Numbered from the stretch's first letter, positions 54,101 through 63,191 are shown. The stretch is 64,000 bases of DNA from Haloferax larsenii JCM 13917 (GCF_000336955.1 NZ_AOLI01000009.1:17711-81710); one strand, 5' to 3'. The notes: a model not told the origin generated them from the sequence alone. Numbers and translations: made by a program.

Positions 54101-54128
54101 TATATAAGTCTAATTGCCGATTCGGCAA
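54101..54128 (-). promoter_or_regulatory. TATA box with adjacent 15-bp palindrome
   Basis: On the minus strand, TATA (54101-54107) is preceded by the perfect inverted repeat TTGCCGA-T-TCGGCAA at 54114-54128, at the BRE/upstream edge. The site is placed for an activator or repressor of the thioredoxin-like gene. The region to 54260 contains nothing else recognisable. Confidence 0.6.
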
Positions 54129-54260
54129 ATTGTTCCATCACTCTGAACGTTTTCACGAACTCGGAAGTGACGGAACTCATTGTCGGTGGTAGTTCGTTCA
54201 AATACATAAATCCACGGCTCTGAGTCTCAACACCGATAATTAACTTCAGGGAGTCGGCCG

Positions 54261-55106
54261 TTACCGTTCGTACTCGGTGTCGAACAGTTGGGCCGACATC
54301 GGTCCCGGAGTGCTCCCCTCGACGACGTTGTACGCCGAGAAGTCTTCGACACCAGCCTCGCTCAGCAGTTCCTCGTCGTAGAAGGTGTTCCCCGTACAGG
54401 TCGTCGGCTCACGGGAGAACAGTTCGGTCACTGCGTCGCACATGATTTGCGGGGTTCGCCAGTCTTCGGGCGTTCCCATCCCGAAGTGGCGGGTCGCTTC
54501 GGACTCGATTGCGGCCACCGGCCACAGCGCGTTGACGGCGATATCGTCGCTCGCGAGTTCCTGTGCGAGCGACTCCGCGATGAACGTCATCCCGTATTTC
54601 GAGAGCGCGTAGGCGACCTTTCCGGGTGCGGGGTCTGCGGGGCGCGGTGGGGAGAACGTCACCACGTGGGCGTGGTCGCTCTCGCGGAGGTGCGGGAGCG
54701 CGGCGTGTGTCGTCGCGTACGTCCCGCGGGCGTTCACGTCCATGAGGAGGTCGAAGCGCCTCGGCGGCGTGTTCTCGAAGTTCGCGATGTGAATCGCGCC
54801 CGCGTTGTTGACGACGAAGTCGATACCGCCGAACTCGTCGACCGTCTCGTCGATAGCGTTCTGGATGGACTCGTCGTCACGAACGTCGAGTTGGCACCAG
54901 ATGGCGTTGCCACCTCGGTCGCGAATCTCCTCGGCTGTCTCGACGATGGTCCCCGGCAGGTCGTCGCGCTCTTCGACGGTCTTGCCGGTCGAGACGACGT
55001 TCGCCCCGCGGTCGGCGAGTTCCAGCGCGATTTGCTTGCCGATTCCGCGACTGGTTCCCGTGATGAAGGCCGTTCGGCCCTCGAAATCTACATCATCAAA
55101 CGCCAT
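54261..55106 (-). CDS. short-chain dehydrogenase/reductase (HSDL2-like)
   Basis: This 281-residue SDR has the cofactor motif FITGTSRGIGKQIAL, NNAG (DFVVNNAGAIH) and the catalytic Tyr-x3-Lys in AYALSKYG, with a Ser in TFSPPRP. The PRPxxPAPGKVAY pattern is typical of the hydroxysteroid dehydrogenase-like 2 (HSDL2) group, without its sterol-carrier domain. NADP use is likely given the Arg/Lys after the Gly motif. Substrate unknown. It is the downstream neighbour of a lipoprotein gene on the same strand. Confidence 0.88.
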   Translation of the reverse strand: MAFDDVDFEGRTAFITGTSRGIGKQIALELADRGANVVSTGKTVEERDDLPGTIVETAEEIRDRGGNAIWCQLDVRDDESIQNAIDETVDEFGGIDFVVNNAGAIHIANFENTPPRRFDLLMDVNARGTYATTHAALPHLRESDHAHVVTFSPPRPADPAPGKVAYALSKYGMTFIAESLAQELASDDIAVNALWPVAAIESEATRHFGMGTPEDWRTPQIMCDAVTELFSREPTTCTGNTFYDEELLSEAGVEDFSAYNVVEGSTPGPMSAQLFDTEYER

Positions 55107-55208
55107 AGAGACTCATTGTCAATCGGCCACTTGACGTTTCGCACACGGCAACTCCGTTCAACCGGGTTTGTCGAAGGCAGGTGCACGGTGTCGTCTCGCG
55201 TGGCAGAC

Positions 55209-55883
55209 TCAGCCCGTCGCGTTGACGTGGTCGAGTGGAAGGGTCCCCTCGTCCGCGACACGGACGGTGTTGCCAAACGTTCCGGGGCGAGATGCTTGGA
55301 CAGTAAACGAACAATGTAGAGACTCGGGGAGTCGGCCTCCACCGGGGTCGAACACGGCCGGAACCAGAATCGTGCCTTGGGTATCGGCATCTCGGAGTTC
55401 GACGATAGTCTGGCGAACAGTAGGCTGGAGTTCGTAGTACACCGAAAAATCGTCCCACTGACCCGGTGGTTGGACGCGAACCTCGTAGCTGGTACCCTCT
55501 TCGTACGATTCCGGGGGCCAAATTCGGAACCGGAACCAGTCGAGATGGTAACCTTCGTAGGGTGACTGAGAAGCGATACCACCGATAGTCGAATTGAACT
55601 CGAGTTGCATCGCTGGCGAACGATGCTCTCGGCGAACAACCCTCTCGAACTCGACTTCTGCGTACCCGATTCCGTCCACATCGCCGTCTCGTGGTGGATA
55701 GCGCCAGAGAATCGATGGGTCGTCCTTCTCTTGGACCACCGACTCTGTATCGAGTTGTTTGGGGCCTGCACCCGGAACCCGACCACTACAACCCGCAAAA
55801 CCGCCGATGACAGCCGTACCGAGTCCCGAAAGGAAACGTCTTCTCGCGTAGCTCTCGCCTGTGGAGGAGAATCTGGAGGGCAT
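55209..55883 (-). CDS. secreted lipoprotein of unknown function
   Basis: This 224-residue protein has a Tat-like signal (SYARRRFLSGLGTAVIGG) and lipobox FAGC, so it is probably lipid-anchored outside the membrane. The mature part is beta-rich with many aromatic and Pro residues (SILWRYPPRDGD, RFRIWPPESYEE). ATG 55883 (MPSRFSSTGE) fixes the signal position; the open frame upstream is not coding-like. No family is recognised. Confidence 0.7.
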   Translation of the reverse strand: MPSRFSSTGESYARRRFLSGLGTAVIGGFAGCSGRVPGAGPKQLDTESVVQEKDDPSILWRYPPRDGDVDGIGYAEVEFERVVRREHRSPAMQLEFNSTIGGIASQSPYEGYHLDWFRFRIWPPESYEEGTSYEVRVQPPGQWDDFSVYYELQPTVRQTIVELRDADTQGTILVPAVFDPGGGRLPESLHCSFTVQASRPGTFGNTVRVADEGTLPLDHVNATG

Positions 55884-56101
55884 GACTTTAGGTACGGATT
55901 CCAAACGTGTCAACAAATATCCACTGCTGCAGACCTGAAGTGACCACAAGACAAGGTCCATCTGGCCGAGAAACCGCCGTTTTGTCCCTTCTATTGCGTG
56001 TGTTCGGCCATCTCTTGTTTTCTTCCGTGGCGATACCCGCCGACGCTTCATACCCGCCAGCACCGATTGCCTTTTGGGCGGCCCGCGTCCACACGATACC
56101 G

Positions 56102-56872
56102 ATGGACTTGCTCGTCGTCGGTGCTGGTGCCATGGGCCGGTGGTTCGGCCGGACGGTAGATGCCGAACCCGCGTTTGCAGACGTCGACCTCGATGTCGCC
56201 GAGAGCGCGGCCGACGAAGTCGGCGGCCGCGTCGTCCCCTTCGACGGCGACGAGCAATTCGACCTCGTCTGCCTCGCTGTCCCGATGGGCCTCGCCGAAG
56301 AGGCCATCGCGGAACACGCTCACCGGGCGACCGGCGGCATGTGCGACGTGACGGGCGCGATGGGCGGCCCGGTTAGCGCGATGCGCGAGCACCTGCCGGA
56401 CCGCGAGCGATTCAGCTTACACCCACTGTTCGCCCCGCAGAACGCCCCCGGAAACGTCGCTGTCGTCAGCGATACCGCGGGGCCGCTCGCAGACGCCGTC
56501 TGTGCCGACCTCTCCACTGCGGGGAACCACGTCTTCGAGACGACACCCGACGAACACGACGCCGCGATGGAGACCGTGCAGGCCGCGGCCCACGCCGCCG
56601 TCCTCGCGTTCGGACTCGCGGCCGACGACGTTCGCGACGAGTTTGCGACACCCATTTCCGCCGCCCTCGACGAACTCGTCACGGCGGTTTCCGGCGGCAC
56701 GCCTCGCGTGTACACCGACATTCAATCGCAGTTCGGTGCCGGGACAGACCGCGTTGCGGACGCGGCACGCGCCCTCGCGATGGCCGACGACGAGACGTTC
56801 GCCGACCTCTACCGGGCGGTCGCCGCGACGGGCGCTGTGTCGCTCGACGACGCCAGCGACGCCGAACCCTGA
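56102..56872 (+). CDS. tyrA: prephenate dehydrogenase
   Basis: This 256-residue protein has an NAD Rossmann fold starting VVGAGAMGRWFGRTV, then CLAVPMGLAEEAI, DVTGAMGGPVSAM and the prephenate-site RFSLHPLFAPQN. It oxidatively decarboxylates prephenate toward tyrosine. Only the dehydrogenase is present; no fused chorismate mutase domain. ATG 56102 gives the proper Rossmann start. It lies a few kb from aroC and aroA. Confidence 0.9.
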   Translation: MDLLVVGAGAMGRWFGRTVDAEPAFADVDLDVAESAADEVGGRVVPFDGDEQFDLVCLAVPMGLAEEAIAEHAHRATGGMCDVTGAMGGPVSAMREHLPDRERFSLHPLFAPQNAPGNVAVVSDTAGPLADAVCADLSTAGNHVFETTPDEHDAAMETVQAAAHAAVLAFGLAADDVRDEFATPISAALDELVTAVSGGTPRVYTDIQSQFGAGTDRVADAARALAMADDETFADLYRAVAATGAVSLDDASDAEP

Positions 56873-56948
56873 CCGCGACGACTCGCCCCCGTTTCGACGA
56901 CTACCGACCGATAGATAGACCGATGATACCTGACCTGCTGTTCCGACG

Positions 56949-58352
56949 ATGATAGATAGAGACGCCGTCCGCGACAACGCGAAGTACCTCCGAAACGTTC
57001 GCCCGATAGACCCCGACGAGATTGCCGAATACATCGAAGGCGCACCGCACCCCGCGGTGGTGAAACAGACGCTCCGCGAGGAAGCCTACGACCTCGGGCT
57101 GTTCGAGCAAGACGACGGGACGTTCGTCCCCGCCAACGACGACCCGGTTTCGCTGCCGGGATGGTCGCCGGAGACCTTCCCCAGTGACTACTCGTTTGCG
57201 GTAGAAGACCTGCTCATCCAGCGCTACGGCGCAAACTGGCACGTCGGCGACTCCGGTGACCGACTCCGACAGCGCATTCGCCAATTGAAAACAGATTACT
57301 TCGAGGGCAACCCTGTCGAGTACGACGAAGACGCTGCCCTCGGGTACGCTATCTACCACCTCCCCGACTACTACGCGACCGTCGGCTACGTCCTCGACGA
57401 CCTCACAGAACGCGGGTTGCTGCCGCGAGAACTCCGCGTCCTCGACGTTGGAGCGGGAACGGGCGGCCCGGCGCTCGGACTCCACGACTACCTTCCGGAC
57501 GACGCGCTCGTGGACTACCACGCGCTCGAACCCAGTGCCTCCGCCGACGTGCTCGAACGGATGCTTTCCGAGACGCGCCGCAACTTCCGAACGAGCATCC
57601 ACCGCGAGACGGCCGAAGCGTTCGACCTCGACGGCGAGTACGACATCGTCCTCTTCGGTAACGTCCTGAACGAACTCGACGACCCCGTCGCAGTCGTCCA
57701 GAAGTACCTCGACGTCGTCGCCGACGACGGCGCCATCGTCGCCATCGAACCCGCCGACAGAAACACGAGCATCGGTCTCCGCGAGGTCGAACGCGAGGTC
57801 GCTCCCGTGGACGGCGACGTCACCATCTACTCGCCCACGCTTCGCCTGTGGGACGGGTACGCGCCGTCCGACCGCGGCTGGTCGTTCGACGTGCAACCGG
57901 ACCTCGACGTCCCCGCGTTCCAGTCTCGACTGGACGACGGCCGCGACCCAGATGAGGACGAAGGCACCTTCGTCAACGTGGACGTGCAGTACTCCTACAG
58001 CATCCTCCGAACCGATGGCGAGCGCCGATTCGGAATCCGTGCGAATCCGGAGCGCTTCGCCAAGATGGCCGAGATGGAACGCCACGTCACGAATCGTATC
58101 GACCTCCTAGCCGTCAAACTGAGTCACGACCTCTCGGAGAGCCGAAATCAACTGTTCAAAATCGGCGACGGCAGCGAGGAGACCGACCACTACGCCGTCA
58201 GGACGAAGCCGACCATCCTAAACGCCGACCTCGACGAGGCTGACTACGGCGATATCCTCGTCTTCGAAAACGTCCTCGTCCTCTGGAACGACGACGAAGA
58301 AGCCTACAACCTCGTCGTGGACGACGAAACAGTCGTCGACCGCGCGGTCTGA
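56949..58352 (+). CDS. Rsm22-like SAM-dependent methyltransferase, cysteine-free
   Basis: This 467-residue protein has a helical N-terminal part, then a class I methyltransferase core (VLDVGAGTGGPALGL; DIVLFGNVLNEL) like the mitochondrial/archaeal Rsm22 family, which acts with small ribosomal subunits. Rsm22 proteins normally hold a Cys cluster (CPH...C) after the core; here the matching stretch reads IYSPTLRLWDG, and the protein has no Cys at all. A C-terminal roughly 120-residue domain follows. Its RNA target is unknown. Confidence 0.8.
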   Translation: MIDRDAVRDNAKYLRNVRPIDPDEIAEYIEGAPHPAVVKQTLREEAYDLGLFEQDDGTFVPANDDPVSLPGWSPETFPSDYSFAVEDLLIQRYGANWHVGDSGDRLRQRIRQLKTDYFEGNPVEYDEDAALGYAIYHLPDYYATVGYVLDDLTERGLLPRELRVLDVGAGTGGPALGLHDYLPDDALVDYHALEPSASADVLERMLSETRRNFRTSIHRETAEAFDLDGEYDIVLFGNVLNELDDPVAVVQKYLDVVADDGAIVAIEPADRNTSIGLREVEREVAPVDGDVTIYSPTLRLWDGYAPSDRGWSFDVQPDLDVPAFQSRLDDGRDPDEDEGTFVNVDVQYSYSILRTDGERRFGIRANPERFAKMAEMERHVTNRIDLLAVKLSHDLSESRNQLFKIGDGSEETDHYAVRTKPTILNADLDEADYGDILVFENVLVLWNDDEEAYNLVVDDETVVDRAV

Positions 58353-58448
58353 CCCGACTTCGACAGGCCACCGAAGCGAGGGTGTGTGGTCGGCACATCG
58401 ACAGCCGCGAGGCGTGGATTTTTGCGCGCTCCGGCCGGAGTCGAAGCC

Positions 58449-59237
58449 ATGAGTGAACGCTCCATCCTCCTGACGAACGACGACGGTATCGAGAGCGTCG
58501 GGTTTCGGGCCCTCTACGACGCCCTCTCGGAGTTCGCGGACGTGACCGCCGTCGCACCCAAGACGGACCAAAGCGCTGTCGGGCGGAAGATGTCGTCCGA
58601 CGCCATCGTCGCCGAACACGAACTCGGCTACGCGCTTGAGGGGACCCCCGCAGACTGCACTGTCGCCGGTCTCGAAGCGCTCTGTCCCGACGTCGACATG
58701 GTCGTCTCCGGCATCAACAAGGGCGCAAATATCGGCGCGTACGTCCTTGGTCGGTCGGGGACGGTTAGCGCCGCCGTCGAAGCCGCGTTCTTCGACGTAC
58801 CCGCAATCGCCGTCTCGATGTACGTCCCCGCCGACGGCGACGAACCGTGGCACGAACTGGCGACTGACCCGCGCGACTACCGCGAGGCGACGCACGCGGC
58901 TTCGTACCTCGCCAAACACGCTGTCGGTGCGGGCGTCTTCAAGCAGTGCGACTACCTGAACGTCAACGCGCCGATGCGCTCGACCGACGAACCGGCCGAC
59001 ATGGAAGTGACGTATCCCTCGGAGATGTACGACATGACCGCCGAATTCGAAAACGGCACCGTCAGACTCCAGGACCGAATCTGGGAGCGCATGCGCAGCG
59101 GCGACATTCCCGACCCTGAGGGGACGGACCGCCGGGCGGTCATCGACGGCAAAGTGTCCGTCTCGCCGCTGACGGCACCCCATACGACCCAGCACCACGA
59201 GGCGCTCGACGCACTCGCAGAGACGTACATCGAGTAA
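58449..59237 (+). CDS. surE: 5'/3'-nucleotidase SurE
   Basis: This 262-residue protein begins SERSILLTNDDGIESVGFRAL, the SurE metal site (ND-D), and contains VSGINKGANIGAYVLGRSGT. SurE dephosphorylates nucleoside 5'- and 3'-monophosphates and short polyphosphates in stationary-phase cells. ATG 58449 sits just before the N-terminal motif. It is monocistronic, 97 bases after the methyltransferase gene. Confidence 0.93.
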   Translation: MSERSILLTNDDGIESVGFRALYDALSEFADVTAVAPKTDQSAVGRKMSSDAIVAEHELGYALEGTPADCTVAGLEALCPDVDMVVSGINKGANIGAYVLGRSGTVSAAVEAAFFDVPAIAVSMYVPADGDEPWHELATDPRDYREATHAASYLAKHAVGAGVFKQCDYLNVNAPMRSTDEPADMEVTYPSEMYDMTAEFENGTVRLQDRIWERMRSGDIPDPEGTDRRAVIDGKVSVSPLTAPHTTQHHEALDALAETYIE

Positions 59238-59270
59238 GTCCCGGGTCGGAACGCTGATTCAGTCTCGTTC

Positions 59271-59513
59271 TCAGTCTGTTCGCGTCTCGCGGAGTAGTTT
59301 GTACGCGATACCGACGAGTCCAGCGAACATTGCGAGAGCGCCAGCGAGGAAGGCGACAACGCCGACGAACGACATCATTCCAACAGTGAGCCTGTTGAAG
59401 GCGAATTCGGCGACGAACAGGAGGAGCCACCCACCGAAGACGACGGCGTAGAGTTTCACCATCTCATCTTCTGTGGCGTATCGGAGGGCGTCGCGGGCGG
59501 AGACTTCGGCCAT
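59271..59513 (-). CDS. 80-residue membrane protein, unrecognised
   Basis: This small protein has an acidic N-terminus (MAEVSARDALRYATEDE), two hydrophobic segments (residues about 21-38 and 48-70), and a basic C-terminal end (LLRETRTD). It is divergent from the acetyltransferase gene. ATG 59513 is the only start consistent with the halophilic composition. No family is recognised. Confidence 0.65.
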   Translation of the reverse strand: MAEVSARDALRYATEDEMVKLYAVVFGGWLLLFVAEFAFNRLTVGMMSFVGVVAFLAGALAMFAGLVGIAYKLLRETRTD

Positions 59514-59609
59514 AGTATTCGAAACGCGGGAGGACGGATTGAGTTTTTTGCCCGCGTTCGAGAGGGAGACAAACGAACCTTGAAGCGTTGGCCACGTGAG
59601 ACGAGAGTC

Positions 59610-60416
59610 ATGACGGAAGCAGACGCCATCGAGCGAGTCGACGAGCCGGTCACGGTCTCGTCGCTCGTCTCCGACCTCCGCGAACTCGGCGTCGGTGCCG
59701 GCGATACCCTCCTCGTACACGCCTCGTTGAGTTCGCTCGGGTGGGTCGCCGTCGACCCGACGGCCGTCGTTGACGCTCTTCAGACAGTGCTGACTGAGGA
59801 AGGGACACTCGTAATGCAGACCCACAGCGGCCAGTACTCCGACCCGGCGGTCTGGGAGAACCCACCAGTCCCCGACAACTGGGTGCAGACAGTCCGTGAC
59901 GAACGGCCACCGTACCGCCCCGAAGTCACACCGACTCGCGGAATGGGTGCGATTCCGGAGTGTTTCCGAAACTATCCCGGCGTCGTCCGAAGCGCCCACC
60001 CGGTGTACTCCGTAGCGGCGTGGGGAGCAGCGGCCGAGGAAATCGTCGCCGACCACAGCATCGACCACGGACTGGGCGAGAACTCACCACTCGCCCGTGC
60101 CTACGACCGGGACGCCGACGTACTCCACCTCGGAACGGGCTACAGCACGAACACGTCGATTCACCTCGCCGAGTACCGCGCCGACTTCGACAAGGAGTAC
60201 ACCACATCGTCGGCACCGCTCCTCCGCGACGGCGAGCGCGTCGTCGTCGAGTACGACGACCTCGAAACGAGCACCGACGACTTCGAGGAACTCGGAGCCG
60301 ACTTCGAAGCGGAAGTCGTCATCACGGAGGGAGTCATCGGCGCGGCGACGTGCAAACTGATGGACCAACCCGAACTCGTCGACTTCGCCGTCGACTGGTT
60401 TGAGGCGAATCGCTGA
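59610..60416 (+). CDS. AAC(3)-family N-acetyltransferase-like protein
   Basis: This 268-residue protein has the AAC(3)/YokD fold markers: LLVHASLSSLGWV, GTLVMQTHSGQYSD, GVVRSAHPVYSVAAWG and DADVLHLGTGYSTNTSIHLAE, the last holding the acetyl-CoA-proximal and catalytic His residues. In bacteria the family acetylates aminoglycosides at N3. In archaea, which aminoglycosides scarcely affect, the natural acceptor is probably another amine. ATG 59610 is chosen over one ten codons upstream. Confidence 0.88.
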   Translation: MTEADAIERVDEPVTVSSLVSDLRELGVGAGDTLLVHASLSSLGWVAVDPTAVVDALQTVLTEEGTLVMQTHSGQYSDPAVWENPPVPDNWVQTVRDERPPYRPEVTPTRGMGAIPECFRNYPGVVRSAHPVYSVAAWGAAAEEIVADHSIDHGLGENSPLARAYDRDADVLHLGTGYSTNTSIHLAEYRADFDKEYTTSSAPLLRDGERVVVEYDDLETSTDDFEELGADFEAEVVITEGVIGAATCKLMDQPELVDFAVDWFEANR

Positions 60417-60457
60417 GTCGCGGGCGTCGCCGACGAACCGACCGACTGAGGCGGCGG

Positions 60458-61441
60458 TCAGAACAGTCCCACGATGAAGCCGACGCCCATGAGGATGAGC
60501 ACGGCGGCCGAGAAAACCGGAAGATACGGCGTGTACTTCTCCACCTCGGATTCAAACGACTGGTAGCCCGCGATGAGGGCCATCGTCAGCGCGACGATGC
60601 CGAAGATGACCGTGAGCGCGTAGGTGCTCATCAGTTCGAGACAGTAGTTCGACCCGGCGCACATGGCGATTATCTCGAACTCCTCTTCGTGTGCGAATCC
60701 GAGGACGAACGCGAACCACGCGATGCCGAGGAGTCCGCGGTCTGTCGCCTCGTCAAGGCCCTGATTGTGGTCGTGACCGTGGCCGTGGTGGCCGTGTGAG
60801 TGCCCGCCAGCGAACGGGAGGGCGTCTCGAAGTCGGGAGAGGATTCCGGCGTTGTCGTCGTGGCTGTGGTCGTTATGGCTGTGTCCGTCGTGGCCGCGTT
60901 CATCATGACCGTGTCCATCGTGGTTGTGCCCGTTACCGACGAGGACGACGTCGTCGCTGAGGTGGCCACGAATATGATGCTCCCGAGTGTGGTCGTCGCC
61001 GTCGTCGGTGCTGTGGGCGTGAGCGCTGTGGCTGTGGTGGCTTCCGTGGTCGTGCTGGCTTCCGTGACCATGTTGGCTTCTGTGGTCGTGTGAGTGGCCG
61101 CCGCCACGATATTCCCGAATTCCCAGTGCAACGAGCAGGACACCCGCCACGAGACTCACCGGGCCACCGATTTGGACGCCGCCGAGTATCGTCAGTGGTT
61201 CGTTGACCTGCGTGAGTTCGAAGTAGGACTTCGCGTAGAAGAACACCGCAACCATCGCGAGACTGCTCACGAGATGTCCGACCCCGAGGATGAAACTCGC
61301 GGCGAAGCCGTAGACCCATTCGTTCGCCTGGTCGAGGGCGTACGAGGCGGCGACGGGCCAACCGTGGCCCGGTTCGATGCCGTGGACGACGCCGAGCGCG
61401 ACGGCCCCCGCGAACAACCCAATCGTGTCGGTTCCGAACAT
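60458..61441 (-). CDS. nickel/cobalt transporter with His-rich loop (NiCoT/UreH-like)
   Basis: This 327-residue membrane protein has about six segments; the first holds VVHGIEPGHGWPVA with two His. Residues about 113-235 form a loop with dozens of His, alternating with Gly, Ser and Asp, then FAHEEEFEIIAMCAG in a later helix. This resembles NiCoT/RcnA-type nickel or cobalt transporters, where His-rich loops bind metal. Direction of transport is not shown. It is divergent from NikR, which probably controls it. Confidence 0.85.
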   Translation of the reverse strand: MFGTDTIGLFAGAVALGVVHGIEPGHGWPVAASYALDQANEWVYGFAASFILGVGHLVSSLAMVAVFFYAKSYFELTQVNEPLTILGGVQIGGPVSLVAGVLLVALGIREYRGGGHSHDHRSQHGHGSQHDHGSHHSHSAHAHSTDDGDDHTREHHIRGHLSDDVVLVGNGHNHDGHGHDERGHDGHSHNDHSHDDNAGILSRLRDALPFAGGHSHGHHGHGHDHNQGLDEATDRGLLGIAWFAFVLGFAHEEEFEIIAMCAGSNYCLELMSTYALTVIFGIVALTMALIAGYQSFESEVEKYTPYLPVFSAAVLILMGVGFIVGLF

Positions 61442-61468
61442 CGCTTCGGCAGGACCTCCGCCGCCGCT

Positions 61469-61513
61469 CTGTATAGCGGTTGTTAATACCGGAACCCGGT
61501 GGTCGTAATACAG
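61469..61513. promoter_or_regulatory. candidate NikR operator between nickel transporter and nikR
   Basis: The divergent spacer contains CTGTAT (61469-61474) and its inverse ATACAG (61508-61513), plus a direct repeat TAATAC at about 61484-61489 and 61506-61511. NikR sites in bacteria are spaced 6-bp inverted half-sites. Here the spacing (33 bases between halves) is longer than that, so the assignment is tentative. Confidence 0.35.
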
Positions 61514-61546
61514 ACCCTCTTAGTGCTGGCCGAGGCACGTCCGTAC

Positions 61547-61939
61547 ATGCGAACGAGTTTCAACATCCCCGATGAGGTCGTCGCCGAGTTCGACCGGGTG
61601 TGGAACGAACAGGGCTTGGAGAACCGCTCACGGGCGGTCCGAGAGGCGATGCAAGAGTACATCGAGTCCCACACGCGACTCGAAGACACCGACGGGACCG
61701 TTGTCGCGCTGGTCGGCTTCGACTATCGACACCACGAGGTCATCGGCGAACTCCATTCGGTGCAACACGACTACCAGGACGTCATTCTGAACACGAGCCA
61801 CACCCACCAAGGCGAGTGGTGTCTCGAATCGCTGTTCTGCCGCGGACCGAGCGAGCGCGTCCGGCAGTTGACCTACCGCCTCCGCGACTTCGACGGCGTC
61901 CGCCGCGTGAAGGTGATGATGATTCGGGACGGGGAGTGA
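61547..61939 (+). CDS. nikR: NikR-family nickel-responsive regulator
   Basis: This 130-residue protein has an N-terminal ribbon-helix-helix (MRTSFNIPDEVVAEFDRVW) and a C-terminal ACT-like NikR domain. The metal site residues are His74, His85, His87 and Cys92. The spacing from His87 to Cys92 is one residue shorter than in bacterial NikR (H-x-H-x5-C). It should repress or activate nickel uptake/efflux; the neighbouring divergent His-rich transporter is the natural target. ATG 61547 matches the RHH start. Confidence 0.88.
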   Translation: MRTSFNIPDEVVAEFDRVWNEQGLENRSRAVREAMQEYIESHTRLEDTDGTVVALVGFDYRHHEVIGELHSVQHDYQDVILNTSHTHQGEWCLESLFCRGPSERVRQLTYRLRDFDGVRRVKVMMIRDGE

Positions 61940-62171
61940 ATCGCGGGAGCGTCGCGTTCGGGTTTGTTCGGCGGCGAATCCGGCCAAAAGATTCACAACC
62001 GACTGAGCGGTGCTCTGGAACACGTGTGGCAGTCAGGAGTCGCGCGCCCCCCTCGACGACCACACGTTCTGTGGCGGTCGTGTCTGGCAGGCCGTCCAAC
62101 ACAGTTCTCCGTAGGAAGTGCCCGTAGCCACGCGCACCACCTGCGAAAAATAGTCCGACTGAAGACCGTGC

Positions 62172-62600
62172 TTAGCTCACAAGCGACGCATCGAGCGAAA
62201 TCTCAGGTCCGGCGAGGGCTTTCGAAACCGGACACCCCTCTTTCGCGCGCTGTGCCAGTTCCTGGAACGTCTCGTCGTCGATTTCGGGAATGTCCGCCTC
62301 CAACGTCAGGTCGATGCGTGGAATCTCGAATCCGCCGTCGTCGGCGCGTTCGAGGTGCACGTCCGCGACCGTGTGAAGGTCGTTGGGAGTGTAGCCTTCG
62401 GCGTCGAGGAACGCGGTCAGCTGCATCGAAAAGCAGCCGGAGTGCGCCGCGCCGATAAGCTCCTCCGGGTTCGTTCCGGGTTCGTCCTCGAATCGGGTCG
62501 GGAACTTGAACGTCCCTGAGACGTCGCCACTCTCGGTCTCGAAGTCACCGTGTCCGTCTTTGCCACCCTGCCACGTCGTTTCGGCTTGCTTTGTGGGCAT
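62172..62600 (-). CDS. OsmC-family protein, peroxiredoxin-like
   Basis: This 142-residue protein has the OsmC redox Cys in AAHSGCFSMQLTAFLD and AKEGCPVSKALAG, matching the OsmC subgroup that reduces organic hydroperoxides. It belongs to a different branch from the OsmC relative at 28080-28478. The ATG at 62600 (MPTKQAETTW) gives the family length; TATA-like ATATATTATTTT lies about 45 bases upstream. It is divergent from a membrane protein gene. Confidence 0.88.
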   Translation of the reverse strand: MPTKQAETTWQGGKDGHGDFETESGDVSGTFKFPTRFEDEPGTNPEELIGAAHSGCFSMQLTAFLDAEGYTPNDLHTVADVHLERADDGGFEIPRIDLTLEADIPEIDDETFQELAQRAKEGCPVSKALAGPEISLDASLVS

Positions 62601-62753
62601 TCCAGAAGCACATACACACTCCACCGGCATGGTAATGTCGGCGAATATATTATTTTGGGCGGCGCAGTAGATACACTCTCGCGGATGTCGGACGCGTCGT
62701 AGCGGGCGAGATGTTATCTCTCCTGGCGTGCTATATGCTAGCTGTGAGCACGA

Positions 62754-63191
62754 ATGGCATACTCGACAGTACCAACTGAAACAGCGGCCGAAACGGAGTG
62801 GCACCACATCACGCGTGCGCTCGTCGGTGGACTCGCGGCAGCGAGCGCGATGTTTCTCCACATCGCAGTCGTCCAGACTCCTGGGTTAGACCCGCCGCCA
62901 CAGACAGCTGCACTGTTCCTCGTCGCCGCGGCCGGGGGCGTGATAAGCTACCTCTTGCTCGACCGGGAGACTGTGGTGGCGTACGCGATGGCTGCACTCA
63001 CAGGCGTGTTCGTCCTCGTCGCGGTCGGCGTCACCGTCCTCGGAGTGTACGGACCTCCCGGACCTGAGACGAACCCGGTCGGGCCGATTGCGTACGTCCT
63101 GCTCGCGGTACTCGTCATCGTCACGTCAGGGATGTCGTGGCGGAGCCACGAAACGGGAGAACCCGGTCCCGAACCGACAACAGCGCCGTAA
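62754..63191 (+). CDS. 145-residue membrane protein (DUF7541-like)
   Basis: This protein has an N-terminal soluble helix (TAAETEWHHITRALVGG) and four hydrophobic segments, ending in a Pro/Glu/Gly-rich tail. From memory it resembles a haloarchaeal DUF named recently (DUF7541). In other genomes related small membrane proteins sit near cytochrome oxidase genes; here none is adjacent. Function unknown. Confidence 0.6.
   Translation: MAYSTVPTETAAETEWHHITRALVGGLAAASAMFLHIAVVQTPGLDPPPQTAALFLVAAAGGVISYLLLDRETVVAYAMAALTGVFVLVAVGVTVLGVYGPPGPETNPVGPIAYVLLAVLVIVTSGMSWRSHETGEPGPEPTTAP

Noticed and set aside
61094..61486. Plus-strand frame in the nickel transporter region
   Set aside because: Antisense to the transporter's N-terminal half.
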